DNA of 64,000 nt. Source: Serinus canaria. Taxonomy: Eukaryota; Chordata; Aves; Passeriformes; Fringillidae. Every line of letters starts with the position of its first letter. Positions within the stretch are counted from its first letter, which is position 1. The DNA lies in assembly GCF_022539315.1 (NCBI RefSeq), contig NC_066315.1:94097990-94161989 (forward strand), given 5' to 3'. The notes beneath the pieces were generated by a model, which had not been told where the DNA came from, searched no databases, and saw only the letters and a list, made by a program, of their open reading frames with translations. Of the stretch, positions 26,561 through 41,400 are shown one piece after another. The translations under genes and the position numbers were made by a program.

Positions 26561-29500
26561 AGACCCACCCACTCTAGGCAATGTTTTCCAACACTGGGTG
26601 GCAGCGAGCTGCCCCAGGCTGGGTATTTTTCAAACTGAGAACGAGCATTAGGAGCAGGGAGGTTGCTCCTCTGTCTGCCACCAGTAGACACAAACTGGGG
26701 AGAGCACAGTGCATAGTTCTGACTGAACTTATCTGGCCCCTTGAAGGTGTCATTCCCTTCACTGCATCCAAAAAGATATAGCATTCCATTGGGTTCTTCA
26801 TTTCTTTGCTTAGCTCCACTATTTTGTACCTTGCAGTATTTTTACGTTGTGTTTAATAGCTGTGGACACAGAATGCCATGGAGCTAAAACAGACACTGAG
26901 ACAAGAATCAGGTTTACTCAGATATCCTAGAAATACGATGTCATTTTAATTTTTCACTCTGAAATGAAAGCGTATTCCAAAGCAGTCACAGTATAGCCCC
27001 TCTTTCTCCCACCACTCACCCTAAGTCAGAAGATGTCTATAATGCTTTTTACAGCTTGAAGGAATGACCCAAAGCCACATTTAAATTTTGTTGTGACAGA
27101 CCAGGAGAGACAAAGAGCATATCTCCTGCATCTTACTGCACCTGGCTCTTTGATGTCATTTTCTGACACTTGTTTTATAGCTATTCAGCACTTTTATTGC
27201 CCTGCAATTCACAGAAAAGTTATTCCCTGCTGCTGGCTATAAATGCTGTAGGAAAGGGTGAGATGTTGGAGAAAGGCTATTTACAAAGCCCCAGGGGATC
27301 TCCTGCTGCCCAGCAGGACATCCACATGGATATGACCCAGCAGCATGGGGCATGGTCACCCTGAAATGGTTGGGCTTGAGTGCCCCAAGGCATTTGGTAG
27401 CTGCCCTATCCTGGGGGTGCTGTGGAATAACCACAGGCAGGAATAACAGACCAGGCTTTGGCCTTGGTCTGTTCAAAGCAGACAAATACAATCATCACTT
27501 TTTTATTTATTGGAAACATTTGCCTGGATTTTCATGGGAATAAAAGTGCAGATTTCTGCTGCATAAACTACATGAAGGAAAATCCAAATCCCTACTTCAA
27601 ATCTGAGGTTGCTGGAGCTGGTGGAAGGTCTTGGTACTTTACATCAGCAGAAGAAAAAGTGACACATTGTTTTCCTCAGCCTTGGCCCCAGAAATGGGCA
27701 AAGTATCTTGACTGAAGCTTTTGGAGTGTGGGGGAAAATCAACTGATAACAGATGCTCCTTGTGTAAAATTTAATTCCAAGTTGTTAAAGAACTGTAAGC
27801 ACAACTTTTTCAGCTTTAATAGCTGGTGCTATCACTTTGTATTCATCAAACAATAATTGCTAATTCTGTGTGCCTTCTGTTCTCTCTGGATGCTTTTTGT
27901 TCTGTTCAAATTTCTAACAACACACAATGCCATGAAATTTCAAGTGCAGCAGCTGGAGACAAAGAGAGCATCGTTAATGGAATGATTTTCATGCAAATAC
28001 CATGCTCAGGAGCTAATTGGGAAGTTCACTTACCTGAAAGATGGAAAACTGCTTGGCAAACAAATGTCTTCACCAGGCCAGTACATTTGAGGCAAAAATA
28101 TCTCACTGCTCACAATAGTTTGACTTCCTCATCTGCCATTCATGAGAAGAGATGGACTGCACTGAAGAAAAGCATTAAATCAAAGTGACTGAAGTCCATA
28201 ACTCCTGCTCATGGGCAGCCCACAGATCCTTCTCCAGGCTCCTCTTTCACAATACCCCAGAGTCCCCAGGTGCTGCTGGTATGTGACCTCTGGCACTGCC
28301 AGCAATGCTATGTGTGAAGGAAGATGGGGAGGAAGATGAAGTACTTACTACCAGCCCAGGATGGCTGCCTACTGCGCTGGGTGTGCGCTTGTCAGAACTG
28401 TGACTTTTGATGGACTACAGCTGTAAAGGGCTTTTTCATCCAGTGCCAACACCTCTGAGATACCTGCTGGCTCACTTACAGAACTAATGTTTTGCAAAGA
28501 GAAGCCAGAGCCTACCAAAATCATCTTCAGGAACTGGGGATACAAATCTTATGACTGGAAAATGCCATGATGCTCAAGTCCTCCCCAGGGCTTTTTTGAC
28601 TAAACTATCTGTCCTACACTGTGGCTGGTCTGCATCTGATACTGGAGAATCTCAGAGGGGTTTTAGAGATAATGATTGCTGTCTGAGAAAGTCTGGACAG
28701 CCAGGGAATTACAGACAACTAAAACCAGTTTCTCTGCTGAATAGGAGCTAATCTGTTTGCATAGATATGAGTAGTTCCTGCAAAGGTAAATATCGTATAC
28801 AGTTGAAAGAATACTCTTCTATAACACATTTTGTATGCAAACTCCAGGTGCAATTACAGTAAAATTCAAATTTTAACAGAAGCATCAAAAATATGGGCCA
28901 TATGAGCCCAGAGCTGCACGTGTTGATGTACTTGCCTCTACTGAGTAGAAATGTCTGTGGAAATATTTGTAGACTCCATTAACTGGGACAAAAATTAATA
29001 TATATTTGTCTAGCATTGCAGATTATCATGATATTCTTCTCAGTAATGCATTTGGTGTTTGGCTTCTCAGGGCTGCACTGGAAAAGTACCCCCAAAATAT
29101 TAAAGATGTGAATTTGAAAAGTCAAGAATTAAAAAGTATTAAATCATGCATTAAAAAGTATTACATGGACACTCCTAGCCAGAATTTTGGTTTCCTTAAT
29201 TCAATCTGCTTTGCTTCTCCTTGGAAATAAATTAAATAAATTAAATTAAGGCCACTTTAGGATTTTTTTTTTTAATTCTGAATGAGAATATCCAGATAAA
29301 AGTATAAAGGAATTAAACTAATACACCTTAAAAGACTCATTCACATGCATTTTCTTGAGGTAGCCTCCAGAAACCTTACCTGATTCACGTGTGGAGTTCA
29401 GGGAAGATTTTTAAAGGCTGACACCTGCAGCTCCTTTCTTATCATTTACTTTTCTCTTTGTGTTGTTGCCCACAGTCAGCAGATATTCAATGAGTGTCCA

Positions 29501-32500
29501 TTTCTCAACTCATTACCTTAATTAAAACTGCCATCATTTGCCACTGAGGTACCGATTTTGGGAAAGTGAGAATGTGATAGAAGGATGGATACCTAGCAGG
29601 GGAAATGTTGCTTAATATGTAATATCATGGGGTTTTTTCCTCCCTCAAAACCACAAAAAATGAGGGGTTGTTTTATATTCACAGCCAAATTACACTTGAG
29701 TGATTGCATAAGCAAAGAAATGAAGGAACAAAATGCCAAAGAGATCTCCCCAAAAATAAAAGTGTTTTCTAGTTGGTGAATAAAGTAGAGAGGGAAGCAA
29801 AGGCTTAAGAGGGCATGGAGGTTGAGTATCCAACATGGCAGTGAGCAGCTTAGCCACAGGACTGTCCTGAGAAACATGGGGAGAATGGTGATGGGTCACT
29901 CAGAATTTTGTGACCACATCTTAGGGAGCACCTCCAGGGACTTCCTCACACAGTGCTGATGGAAAGTACCAAGCCAAGCACCAAGAGCACAGAACTCCGG
30001 GTTGTTTTTAGGGATCAATATGTGAGAATTTTCCAAAACAGGTCATGTCATGGTGGGTATTTGCAGCTTCTGGGTCACAAGATAAGGAGATAATCCTAGA
30101 AGGAGGTTTTGCAGGGGGTGACTGTAAGGTAATTTTGTGATTAAGCTTATTCTTGGGTAGCTGATCCTGGACATATCCCATGCAAATGAGGGCATGCTGG
30201 GAAACACACAAAAAGGGAAAATTGAAGAATGAATTAAAAAAAAAAAAAAAAAAACCCGACACACTTTGCATGAATTTTCTTTGAGGTATGGGTTTGTCTT
30301 TGACACCAAAGCAGGTCAGTTACCCATGTGTCTGTCACCTTTACCATTTTTCTTACCAACTCCTTGGATTATGAAAGAAAATATTTATATTTTGGACTAT
30401 GAGGCTACAGACTACCATTTTTTTAGTGAGACATCAAAATGCTCTCCTTAACAGCAATTTATCATGAAGTGCAAAAAAGAGGTTGAATTTTGTTGCCTTT
30501 GAATGTTGAGTGAAAGTACCATGTTCATCTCAAGCATTCACAAGCTCATTTTTAAACATTAAAATACATTATATTCAGCAGAAAAGACAGTTAACATTAG
30601 AAATATCAGTTTTCATGACTTGGAAACAAAAGCGATGGGCCCTGAAATTGTGTCAGCACAGAGCCACAGCCATAGGGCCATAAATGAAGTGCTACAGGGG
30701 CATCAGTCTGTGGGATGGTTTCTGAAAACTGATGAGCTGCAAAAATTGCTGAGGACAGGGCTATCTTGTTAAAAAATGTCTAGTCATTAAAACAGATAGG
30801 GAAATAACCACCTTTATTTGCACTTTCCTTTTTGTTCTAAGGCTTTCAAGCCAAATGTTCTGGCAGTGCAAAGCTGCCATTCTCTGGTGTCTAGGAAGGT
30901 GGTGCTAAACTACAAATTATGGAAAAAGCTGCTGGAGCTGCAGGCCCTGCAGCTAAAGGATTTACTGATGGTTGTAGCCATTTCTTAAAATCCAGAAAGA
31001 CTGTAGAAGGAATGCTGTAGGAAGTAAAAGAAAAGTTCCCAGTTCAGTGTTAGGGAAGCTCAGTCCTTTCTGTAGCATCTCTTACTTTTGTCATGTGAGA
31101 ATCAAGATCTGCTCTCAGCTTTGTGGCTTTTAGGCCATTTATACTGTAGACTGATGTATGTGCTCCCACACAAAACAGTGTTTGCCTCATAAGAAAGATG
31201 CATCCAGCTCAGAGAAATATATTTTATTCTTCAGATACATAAAAGAATTTTATATTGTCCTCAAGTGATCGGCTTTGTTCTGCCATGCATAAAATCCTTT
31301 GGTTTGCTGTTTTTTAGCCTGAGTTTAAAAGCGAGCTTTTGCTTCTGGTCATGTTCTTTTATAAATCTGGAGACTTTTTCACTAAACCCAGAGATTAATT
31401 GCAGTGCAGACATGTGGGATATCCAGGAATACCAGGCTTGGGCTACTGGACACTTTGACTTTTTATTATCAGTGCTAATAATTATCAGTTTCCTATGAAA
31501 CTTCCTATATGATAATGTATTTTTTTGAGGAATGGCCTGAGAGAAAGGTTAAAAGTGTTTGTTTCCTTAGTGTTGTGACATATTACCAAACCATTTCTTT
31601 ACTCATCACTTTGATAGACAAAAGTGATGAGATTTTCCCGGAAAAATGATTTCAAGTGCTGACTTGAAATGTGTTTAAATATCAAGGATTTGTGAAAATA
31701 GATTCCTCTGGTTTCCTCAAACTCATTGTTTTGTTCTGAGGGCTCCTACTCACCTGCCCAGACTGTCTGCAGTTTCAGTTCCTTACCTGATTCTCACAAC
31801 ATTTGTAAGAAGTGATTATTATAGCAGAGAGAAAGACAAAAATACTCACTCCTGGTCCACAGGAGAGGAGGGTGATAGAATCTGTCATAGAATCAGTATT
31901 TTCTGAATGCCAGCTCTGCGATCATTACCTATTTTTGTGATGAAAAAAAAAATATCTATATCATTGCTAACATGTCCTTCTTTCTACTAAGTAAATTATT
32001 TCAGTGTGAAATAGTGATTTGCACACAACCCTGTATGATGCAGTGGTAATGTAATGTACAGGCAGTTCCAAAAATACCTGTTATTGCTTGACTTTAAAAT
32101 CCTAGTGAGATCTCTGCAGAGCTGCTGCAGAAAGCATGGCCTGAGGGACATGTGTGGTATGCAGAGGTCTAAAAGACCAGCCTGCAGTTGTCCTCCAACA
32201 AATGGTCTCCTACTCCCTGAGAAGAGATGAATTAGAGACAAGAACCATTCCCAGGGCTCCAAAACTGAGAAGAGTGTATTTTTAGAAAGCTGTCAGATGT
32301 CTGCCATTTGAAAGCTGGAGACTCCCATGAGCAGGACACCAGCTGGCACAGCAGCAGAACCCTTTATAAAAGTCATCACAATGACCTCAACAAGGATATG
32401 TAGTGTTGGCTGCTCCTGAACTCTGTGGTAAGGGACAGCAATGAAACCACATACAAATGGACACACAGCAGTTTATTTTATGCTCTCACGCAGCAAGACT

Positions 32501-33398
32501 GCTCAGTGGTCACAGCTTTACCTGGTAATGTTAGAAGTGTGCTAAATCTGAAAACATTGATTTCAGTCCACGGAATACATATTGTTTTCTTGATGTTTCA
32601 TTTTTTAGAGTATTAGTTTTCCCTTGATTTCGTGTATGCATTGATATTTATGCTGTGGTGGATAGCTATTTTGGAGACATTATGCAGGAACACTTTGTTT
32701 AGGAAGCACGGAGCTTGTCCCCTGTGAAAAGAAAGAAGTCCCTTTGTCACATCCCTTGTGTGAGCAGTACAGCATGATGGCCATAGGCCTAGTGGGTAGA
32801 TGGGGCTGACTGTGACATTGATGGTTGCTTTAGGACTAATATTTCCCACATGAAAAATGCATTTTTTTACAAAAGCGCAAAAGCCATGTTCACATACTTC
32901 CACTTCTAATTCCATCCCAAAGGCTGACAACCACCAGCAAAGCAGGACTGTTTTACTGGCCTTTACCACTGTAATGCAGGATGGCTTATCAAGAAGGAAC
33001 TGCCATCATGATTCACTCAGTACAGAAGAGATTAGAATTGACTGGCTCTAATCTTGGCTCAAGTCACATCCTTTTGCTTATCTGATTTCTTCATAATTCA
33101 CCTTGAAGTATTTGCCACTGAGAGATGTCTGGAGCTTTTGTACCTGTCAGTCATCGAAGGTTTGGTTGGGGGGCTGGAAATCAGTTAAAAATGAAGGTGT
33201 CAATCAGACCCACCACCCAGAATTCAAGACTTGTTTGTTCCACGTGGCTTACAAGGAGCACAGTACTCTCAGGAACACCCCTGGAGACCAGCTCTGCAAC
33301 ATTACTTGGACAGTAATGGGAGGTGTCTGTTCTGGAATGGCCCTAGAAGCTGATTTATTTTGATGTTACCTGAAAAGCTTTCAAGATGAAGTCAAGAA
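26561..33398. other. Intergenic DNA without recognised genes
   Basis: AT-rich, stop-dense sequence with a 19-A run at 30236-30254. No exon, RNA gene or recognisable transposon was found. Confidence 0.6.
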
Positions 33399-33514
33399 CA
33401 CAAATATATACATATATGTAGATAGGCATAATTTTGTCAACTTAATATAAATTCTATAAAATATATGCCTCACATTATATATTTATAGTGGTTTTTAGGG
33501 CTATATATGTATAA
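33399..33514. repeat. AT-rich low-complexity tract (TATA/ACATAT)
   Basis: Alternating ATATAC and TATAAA sequence directly precedes a CR1 fragment. It may be an expanded simple repeat. Confidence 0.7.
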
Positions 33515-33590
33515 GGGCAATGAAGCTGGTGAAGGGTCTAGAAAATGTCTTATGATGAGAAGCTGAGGGAGATTAGCTTTTATGCTGGTA
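33515..33590 (+). mobile_element. CR1 LINE fragment
   Basis: GGGCAATGAAGCTGGTGAAG, GGTCTAGAAAATGTCTTATG and GAGAAGCTGAGGGAGATTAG align by eye to the CR1 reverse-transcriptase C-terminal coding DNA, the same segment as 44,440-44,505 in the promoter copy. It is frameshifted and short. Confidence 0.8.
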
Positions 33591-36500
33591 AATTAAATAT
33601 AGGTAAAGAAAAGACATGCAGACACAGAAGTTAAGCACAGTATTTTGAAGAAAAAAATAAATATATACAAAGGCAGGCAGGACTCCCAACAAAAAAGGTG
33701 TTAAAAGAGAAATTCAAGGAAAACAAGGTGAAAAAAAAATTAGCACAGCAGGACAGTTTTCATTGATGTTTTCAGGGAAAAATAGTTGTGGCTTTTTATG
33801 AGGCTTTTATGCTCAAGGCAGTTGATAGAAAGCTGCTGTTTTAAATCTTGAGATGTCTCACTTATTTCTTTCCACCACTATTATCCTTACAACAGTGTCA
33901 TACCCCTGAATGTGGTGGTTTTGCAGCCACACAGAGGAGGGGAGGGCATCTGTACCTCACCAGCTATCACATCAAAAAGCAACTGGTGGCATTTTGCAAA
34001 CCTGCACTCCAACAGTGGGATTTGTATCCATTTTATTAAAACATGGGATAATGCATGGCCCCAGACAAAGTAGCAATTCACTTCCAGATCCTCTGTGGAA
34101 GTTGTAGCACTAATGAAGTGAATCACATTTTAGGGAATATAGCCATGATTTAGTACGTGTATAACTGTAATAAAATGTTGTTATGGCTGAGATTGTTATT
34201 TTTTAATGGAAAAAAGAAGAATTAGGATAGAAATTGAAAAACAACCCAGTTCCCATAAAAGGTAAAAATGTTCTTGGATAAAAGGTTAATAGAGTTAATT
34301 GTGGGGAGTAATACAAGACAGCAACTCATGCTAGAGGAGATAATTGTGATTCTGATAAAGGGGAATTGTAATTAAATAGAGGTTGGATAAACATGATTAT
34401 CCTGAAAAGGTTTCCCAGCACAGTAGCGGGAGGTTTTAAGATGTGGAGGCAGACGCCTGTACGTGATTTGGAAGTAGAGACACCGCTGCTGCCAGCCTTG
34501 CTGGGTGCTCACCACTGCGGCACGCTGCCCACACTGCTGCCCTGGCCTGCAAAATGCAATAAATTGAGCTCATTTTGAAGTTTAGTTCACCTGCAACACC
34601 AACTGGCAAGTGATCTTTCTGTCTTGCTCTTCTCAATTCTGCTGGTGCCCATTTCCACCCCCATCCTGCTGTGGGGGGAGCAGCTCTGGGTGCTGGCCAA
34701 GGTTGATCTGCTGCAGGATGGCTGTGGGCTGGAGCAGGTGAGGACATCTCTCCCATACAATGCTTTTTCCAGAACTGATAGAATTTGTTTACACAGATAA
34801 TAAAATGAAGTGCAGTACTTTGATACTGAACCCTGACAGACAAGAGGCTTTCCACACTGATCTGTTTTACTGAAATGGGTATCTGTGCTTAATATTTTTA
34901 TTTGTTGAGTTACCGATGTTTCACAATAATCTATGAGATGAAGGGAATCAAGTACAGCATATTCCTCCCAGGACAACAGAAGAAGTCCAAATAGATATTT
35001 TGTCTATGTTTCCTTTAAATTGCATAACATTTTTGCTATACTTTCAACTTTTAACTATATATCATAAAAAATATAAATGTACTGAATTTGAATACAGGTA
35101 TTAATTCACATTTTTCTATAATTCCTATAGATTATTTTACATAACAAATACAGAAAAACACTGAGAATTTACTATGAAAACTATCATATACTTCTGCTGT
35201 TCAATTATTTATAGCACTGTTTGGAATCACTGTATATCATGATGATAAAATGACCTGATGGCTAAGGAAAAATTCTACCGGAGTTCTATTATTCACTATT
35301 CAGAGCAAGTGAACATCTCTCTAGGGACTAAGCAGATTTCTCCTCTCAAAAAAAGGAGGGAAAGATCTTTTTGCTTTCAAATTTTTGTTTTTCCAGTGCC
35401 AACTTCCAGATCTTCAAGGAGACTTCACAACCCCATATACAGAGACTAGTTATGAGCCCTTACTGTCACCTTTAAGCTTGCTCCTTCAAACTTTTTTCCC
35501 CTGATATTTTCTCTCCAATCTCCGTGCTTACCTTACATACTTCTGTTGGTTTACAAGCTGCAGTGAACCCTAAAAGCAGGCTTGGACTCAAAATGTGTCC
35601 TCAATGTTTTTTGGGCATAATCTGCAGCACATTATGTTGCTGACCATATACATATTGGAATAATCCCAAAATATTCTACTGTTAGGGTGAATAGCATCTG
35701 TTGTGTTAGTGAATGAGACTGAGCGCAAAGTGAATTGAAATTACTTGTGGAAACTCCCAGCACAGTTTCTTTGGCTTTTTATCTCTGCAGCTGGCATGTG
35801 ATACAGTAATTGTCTTACTCACATTCCTGTCTTCTCTGCTTGTTAAGTGAGTTTGTTGAAGTTTCTTGTACCAGACACGCATTTATTTGCAACCATTTCT
35901 AAAAGCATGACCCTATTGCCAAAATCAATTGTTGAAACTTGAATTCCATACAGAAAATATTTAGGTATCAAGGGTATTTTTAAACTCAGTCATGCACAAC
36001 ACCTTTGCTTCCTTGTCTACAACTATTTTTTCTTTGCAAGAGCTTCTGTTTATCGAAGTTTATTGAAAGAGTAATGATTTCTTTTTTATATATTTTTAAG
36101 CTTCCACTGAGTTCATTTTCTGGTGGGATATTTCTTTTTGTCACTGTACAGCAAGTATACACAGGACCTAGAATCAAACACAGGATATGACACAGTAACA
36201 TTATTCCCACAAACCACCTCTAAGGATATTGGCTACCTCTGCTGCACACACAGGTTTTGGCATCCACAAAAATTAATGTAGGGATGGGAAAGTTAGGATC
36301 AAGTCGTACACCTACTCAAAACATGTTTTGAATAGCCTGCCACACGGTGTTTCTGGAAAAACAACCTTTCACTGGTGAGTGACATATTTTAATTTCCTAA
36401 AGGAGAGAGGGGGTTTGAGAACATATATTAATTCTGCAACAATCAAAACTGAACTCTGTAAAATGTGTTTAATTTCTGTGAAAATGTCATTCCTTTGGCT

Positions 36501-37982
36501 CTGACTTGCTAGCAGTGATTTTTTCCCAACATTTTATTAACATGACACTTTTACTTGAGAAGGTAGCTGGCACATGCTGTAAATTTTGTGTTCTCCCAAG
36601 AGAAAATGAAGCAAGAGCTTTAAAAAAGAAACAGTGAAATGGTTACTGCTTGTGTTTACCAACAACTGAAGGTGAACCTTTCAGTTATTTTGCTGTCTCT
36701 CCAGCCTAACAACCTCCAGTGAGAGGATGGAACACTGAGCTCCCTGCCATGGAGAAGGATGTCTGCATGACTTACTGGTAGTGCAATGATGCAGTGAAAC
36801 AGGGGCAGCTTCATAAGGAAAACTGAGGCTAACACACATCAGAATTACAAAGAGGGTTTTCTAAAACAAGTTTAAACTCAGTGAATGTAGCTGTTCCCCA
36901 CCAGTGCAAACTACCACAAGCAAAGGTGATATGCACAAGAGATCAATGTTCTCTATTCCAGATGTCTTGTTCAACTAATCTTCACCTAATTTTGATTAAG
37001 GTATCTCTATATGTGTTTACATAAAACAGAATTTAAGAAAATTTTTTAAGCATGGGCACCAGCCCAGTCCATAAAGACCAGAACTTCAGCCTCAGGAGGA
37101 ATATGGAAAGAAGGTATCAGTTCCCAAAGCTTTAATACTCTTGAAGTTTCAAGCTTAAAAAATCTTGGTGGTGATAGATATCTAGGTAGTACAAATTTGA
37201 TAAATCAAGCTATGAAGTTCTTTTTTTTTCTTCACTGATGAGATGTTCCTAGAAAAACAATTCCAAAAAACCTTCCTCCACTGAGATTGGAAAGCATTTG
37301 AGCCTTGTATTTATCATTTGTTCAAATTAAGGTCAGATAAAGGTGGATTTCTTCTGCTACTTTTTGTCTTCATTTTATCAAGCATACTCTCAGCTTTTTC
37401 ACAACACAGGAGAAGTGATGTCCTTTGAAGCTGTATCCCCCTTTCATGAAATATACAGAAGTATCTTAGCTAGAAAGGTGATGCAGGCAGTAAAAGAAAA
37501 TAATGTGGAACACTTTACGGACTAAAGACATGCCCTGATAAACACCACACGTGTGTTTATCACATGGAGGTGCAGACAAGGTAGGAAAGAGAGGTTTAAA
37601 TGGAATATTTTGGTTTTCAAAATATTTTGAAGGTAATGTCCAATCCAAATGCCCCTGATACAGCTCAAGGCCATGTCCTCTTGTCCTGTCACTAGCTGCT
37701 TGGGAGAAATGGCCAACCCCCATATTGCTAAAACGAAGCGGAGAAGAATGGCAAACACTGGAAAGAGCAGATGAAGTGATGTTCTCCTTGCTAGAAATTT
37801 ATTTAGAAGACACCGGTATTGAAGTCTTTATCTTCAGTTGTTTGTTACAGGTGTGTGCCTCCACCATTCCTACCCTGACATGCCCAGATCTCTTTTGCAT
37901 CACTAACATTTTATATTATTACCTACAAATGTATCCAAAATGAAAACAGTAGAATTCTGTCTACAGTTAAACTACCCCTCTC
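33591..37982. other. Intergenic DNA downstream of TIMM21
   Basis: No exon is recognised. The region lies beyond the TIMM21 3' end. The GC-richer patch at about 34,430-34,740 gives overlapping open frames without known domains. Confidence 0.6.
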
Positions 37983-38109
37983 TTTATTGCAGTGGTAGTT
38001 AGAAATCCAAGCCAAGGAAGACAAAAAACGCCCCCCATCCAAACCTGAAACCTTGGAAAACTCAGGTTTTGGGTGTGCAGAAGTATTATTCAGCATTAAA
38101 CTGTTTATT
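37983..38109 (-). promoter_or_regulatory. TIMM21: Candidate TIMM21 polyadenylation signals
   Basis: AATAAA on the minus strand occurs at 38109-38104 and again at 37988-37983, about 240 and 360 nt past the TIMM21 stop. Either could end the 3' UTR. Which one is used cannot be told from sequence. Confidence 0.45.
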
Positions 38110-38349
38110 AGGAGGCATTATTTTCCTATGCCAAGAATAACTATCATGATAGTTTGGCTATATTTCATTGGTTTAATTTTAAATCACATATCTGTTATTA
38201 TCAAAAGTCCTTTGTGGAGGCCCTGAGAGGCTATTTCCCTTAACACAGCCCTGAAGCTGCGAGACACAATTGGCAACACCACACAATCCATATGTAGGCT
38301 GTCTACAACATTTTCCAATGTGAGGTAAGGCAGCAGCTTTGATCCTTGG

Positions 38350-38442
38350 CTATCTGTTGTCCTCTATGACAATGGTTCTTCTCGGATAGGTCTCAACATC
38401 CACAAATATGTAGCGAACCTCGAATCTCCCTGTTTCAAGATT
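38350..38442 (-). CDS. TIMM21: TIMM21 coding exon 6 (terminal)
   Basis: This 93-nt exon is in phase 0 and encodes [19 protein letters not shown] then [11 protein letters not shown] and TAG. The human protein carries a few more residues after the DNR; here the stop follows directly. The intron to exon 5 is only 94 bp. Confidence 0.95.
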   Translation of the reverse strand, partial: NLETGRFEVRYIFVDVETYPRRTIVIEDNR

Positions 38443-41400
38443 CTGGAAAGAAAAAAATATCAGAGTGTTTTTTTTCTCTTTGGTAGCTTAAATTCAAGAC
38501 TTAAGCTTCTCAGGAGTATCAAGCAATTGTACATACCTCTTTGACTTCCACATGGACTGTTCCCTGTTTCCCTGATTCAGTGCCCTCAATATAGAACTTC
38601 AAACGCATGTGTTTCAGTCCATCCTTTACGTACTCAATGTGACTAAAAACAGCAACACAAAGCAAAAAACCCAACCACCCAGCAACAATACAGATTATAT
38701 GCTAGTTAAGACTTCAAATTTAAACTTACTTAGAGGAGTTGCTTACTTATTTTGTAAGAAAGTGTACTCCGGTGGTGTCCTTATGCTACCTTGGGTTCCT
38801 TCTCTACTGCTCCTCTCAAGCTTTACTGTGAGTGCCTAAGGACTAGTGGAGTTAGAAGAGCTAATTAGCTGCAGAGCATTAAGAGATTAAATGCTTAAAT
38901 GTCCTCACCCCAGTCCTCCCCTCAAAACTGAAAAGCAATCCACTGCTGAAGACTATGGAAATTCCTTGTATTTATTCTAAATAAAACCCCAACTTGGATA
39001 TTTGGAGCCTGACATCTAGAAAGGGACCCCACATCACCAAGACTTCCAGAGTTTTTTTAGGCACTTAAACTAAGTCATCAAGCCAAAACATACAGAGCAT
39101 GTTTTTCCAAATTAATTATCAGGTTGGTTAAACCACATCAAAACAAACAGTTCACTATGTGCTTTACTTACTTTGGCAATAATTTTGTTCTGCTGAAATT
39201 GTGTAACTTTGGCACTGTTTGAGATCTCCAACCTAAATGATGGTATTTAGACTGGATTTGGGTTATGGTCAAGTATTAAATAAATAGCACATCACTTTCA
39301 AAGTGACCACTTTGGGAAACTAATGATCCCATGAGAGTTCTGGTGCCAGTTTGTGTTTCCTACCAAAATTATTAACTGCTGTTTATCACCAATCTTTATT
39401 TCTATGAGGCATGCCCAGGTACACACTGTGAAATAAACTTCCAATACAGTTGAAAGTGACATGATGGGGTAGAGAGAACAAATACAAAGAGCCTTACTGC
39501 AGTAAATTTACATTCAAGGTGTTTATACACAAAAAACCCTATCTATTTTTGAGACAAATATTTAAAATCATTCTTATACTGCAGATGCAAACTCTACAAT
39601 CTTACCCAGTTCTAAGCTCAAAAATTTATTTAAAATACGAGGCATTCAAAGTTATGGAAATTAAATACTAGGAAAGATGATTCATAGTAAATTTACTTAT
39701 TTACAGACACATGCTCAGAATGTGTACATCAATTTCATTTAGCAGCTTCACTTTAAACATTATTTCACATAGTCTGGTGAAGTGATAAAGCTTCAACCAG
39801 TAAAAGCCACTTTACAAAGACAAAATAAGAAATCTCAATTTTATGGTTCAAACTGTGTCTGGGCTTATGTGTCTCATTCTATATGAAACCTCATTGAATA
39901 TATTCCTGCCAAATAACCCAATAAAGCAGGGAGAACTTATGTTTTGTAAGAAATAATTCTGTTGTTTCTTTCAAAAGGAAAGTAACAGACACACTCATGA
40001 AAGGTTTTGGTGATAGATGATCTGTTAAACACACAGTAGAAGTGTTGCCTCAAGTACTAAAAAGCATTCTGCGTATAAACTCAGTATAGTTTCAGACTGT
40101 AAACTTCGGTCAGACTACTGCTCCCCCCATGCAAGCCTAGGCCTCTGTACTACTCTTTTCAGACTCATCCTATTTTTTGGAGAGCTCTATGTCTACCATG
40201 ATAACCACTGCTTGTTTTGAGGCATTCAGAATTGGCATTTTATATTCTATGTACACTGTACTTAGTGGTGTATGGCACACAAGAGGAACTGCAAAACACT
40301 TCTGTGCTCAATCAAAAGTGACAGGATATGTCACAAACAGTTAATCACTCTAGAACTAACTTGTGATCCAAAAATATCTTTGCTGTGCAAAGACTGATGT
40401 CTTTATGGGGCAAACACCAAGGGGTACCTGACATGCTGTCGTCTTCCTCTTCTTGTTGCCTCTCCATAACCTTTGATAGAGTCACCAAAACCACCAATTA
40501 TCTACAAGAGAAAAGAGGTTTGAGCTGCTGTCAGAAAGGATCACATACAAACAGGTATTCCAGTATCAGCTCCTGCTTCTGCTGTGAATGCACCTTTTTT
40601 TAACAAAATGCCCCTGGAGAATTTAACATGTCAAGAATAGGAGTGTTTATGAAAGAAAACAGTTTAAGGAAAACTCCTCTGTATTCCAGTCCTTTTTTAT
40701 TCTTTACAGTCCTGTATTAACTGTCTAAAATAAATCCTATTGCTATCCTCCATTTGTACTGTTCTCTGAGATGAAGACATGTAAACTGACATTTTGTGTA
40801 AAAAGAAAAAAAAAAGCGCAAAATATTTGCTCATGTCTCCTCCAAGAGAATATCTTTTGAAGTTTAAAATGCAAATGCACTTCCCTTCATATTATCTAAA
40901 AACCACTACTGGATAAGAAATTTAGTAATCTTTTTTCAGATCTATAGAGTCAGAGTAGATCAACTTAGTCTGAAACTTACTTTAAATTTGGTTAGAAGTG
41001 GAGGTTAAATTTTACTCTGCAAGTACTGGAAAGAAGTTTTAATTCTACAAACTCCTTCCAAAGCAGTCTTCATTTTGATTTGAGCAACAACTTGTCACTT
41101 AATTTCTAGGTTTTCCTCAAAGGCATCTGTGGCAACCTTGTTTGAAGGATGTTTTGTCTGAAGTAGTTTTTTAAAAAAAATCTAGTTTAATATTGATTTT
41201 TGTTTGCACCTAGCTATGACAACTGTGTGATCCCATGACTATTCTCCACCTGTTTTCTGTTAGCCAAAAGAATGCTAATTGTGCTCCAAATGAAAAATTT
41301 AAATTCCTGGGTATCAGTGCAGTGCCTCACAGAATGACAGAACCATAGTGAAGTGTCACAACAGAGTAAGTGTGGTGAGAAAAGGCAGCAGTAAGTTCTG

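Noticed and set aside
41320..41345. ACAGAATGACAGAACCATAG as a minus-strand CR1 3' end
   Set aside because: It resembles the CR1 tail only loosely, and the adjoining sequence does not follow the CR1 3' UTR.
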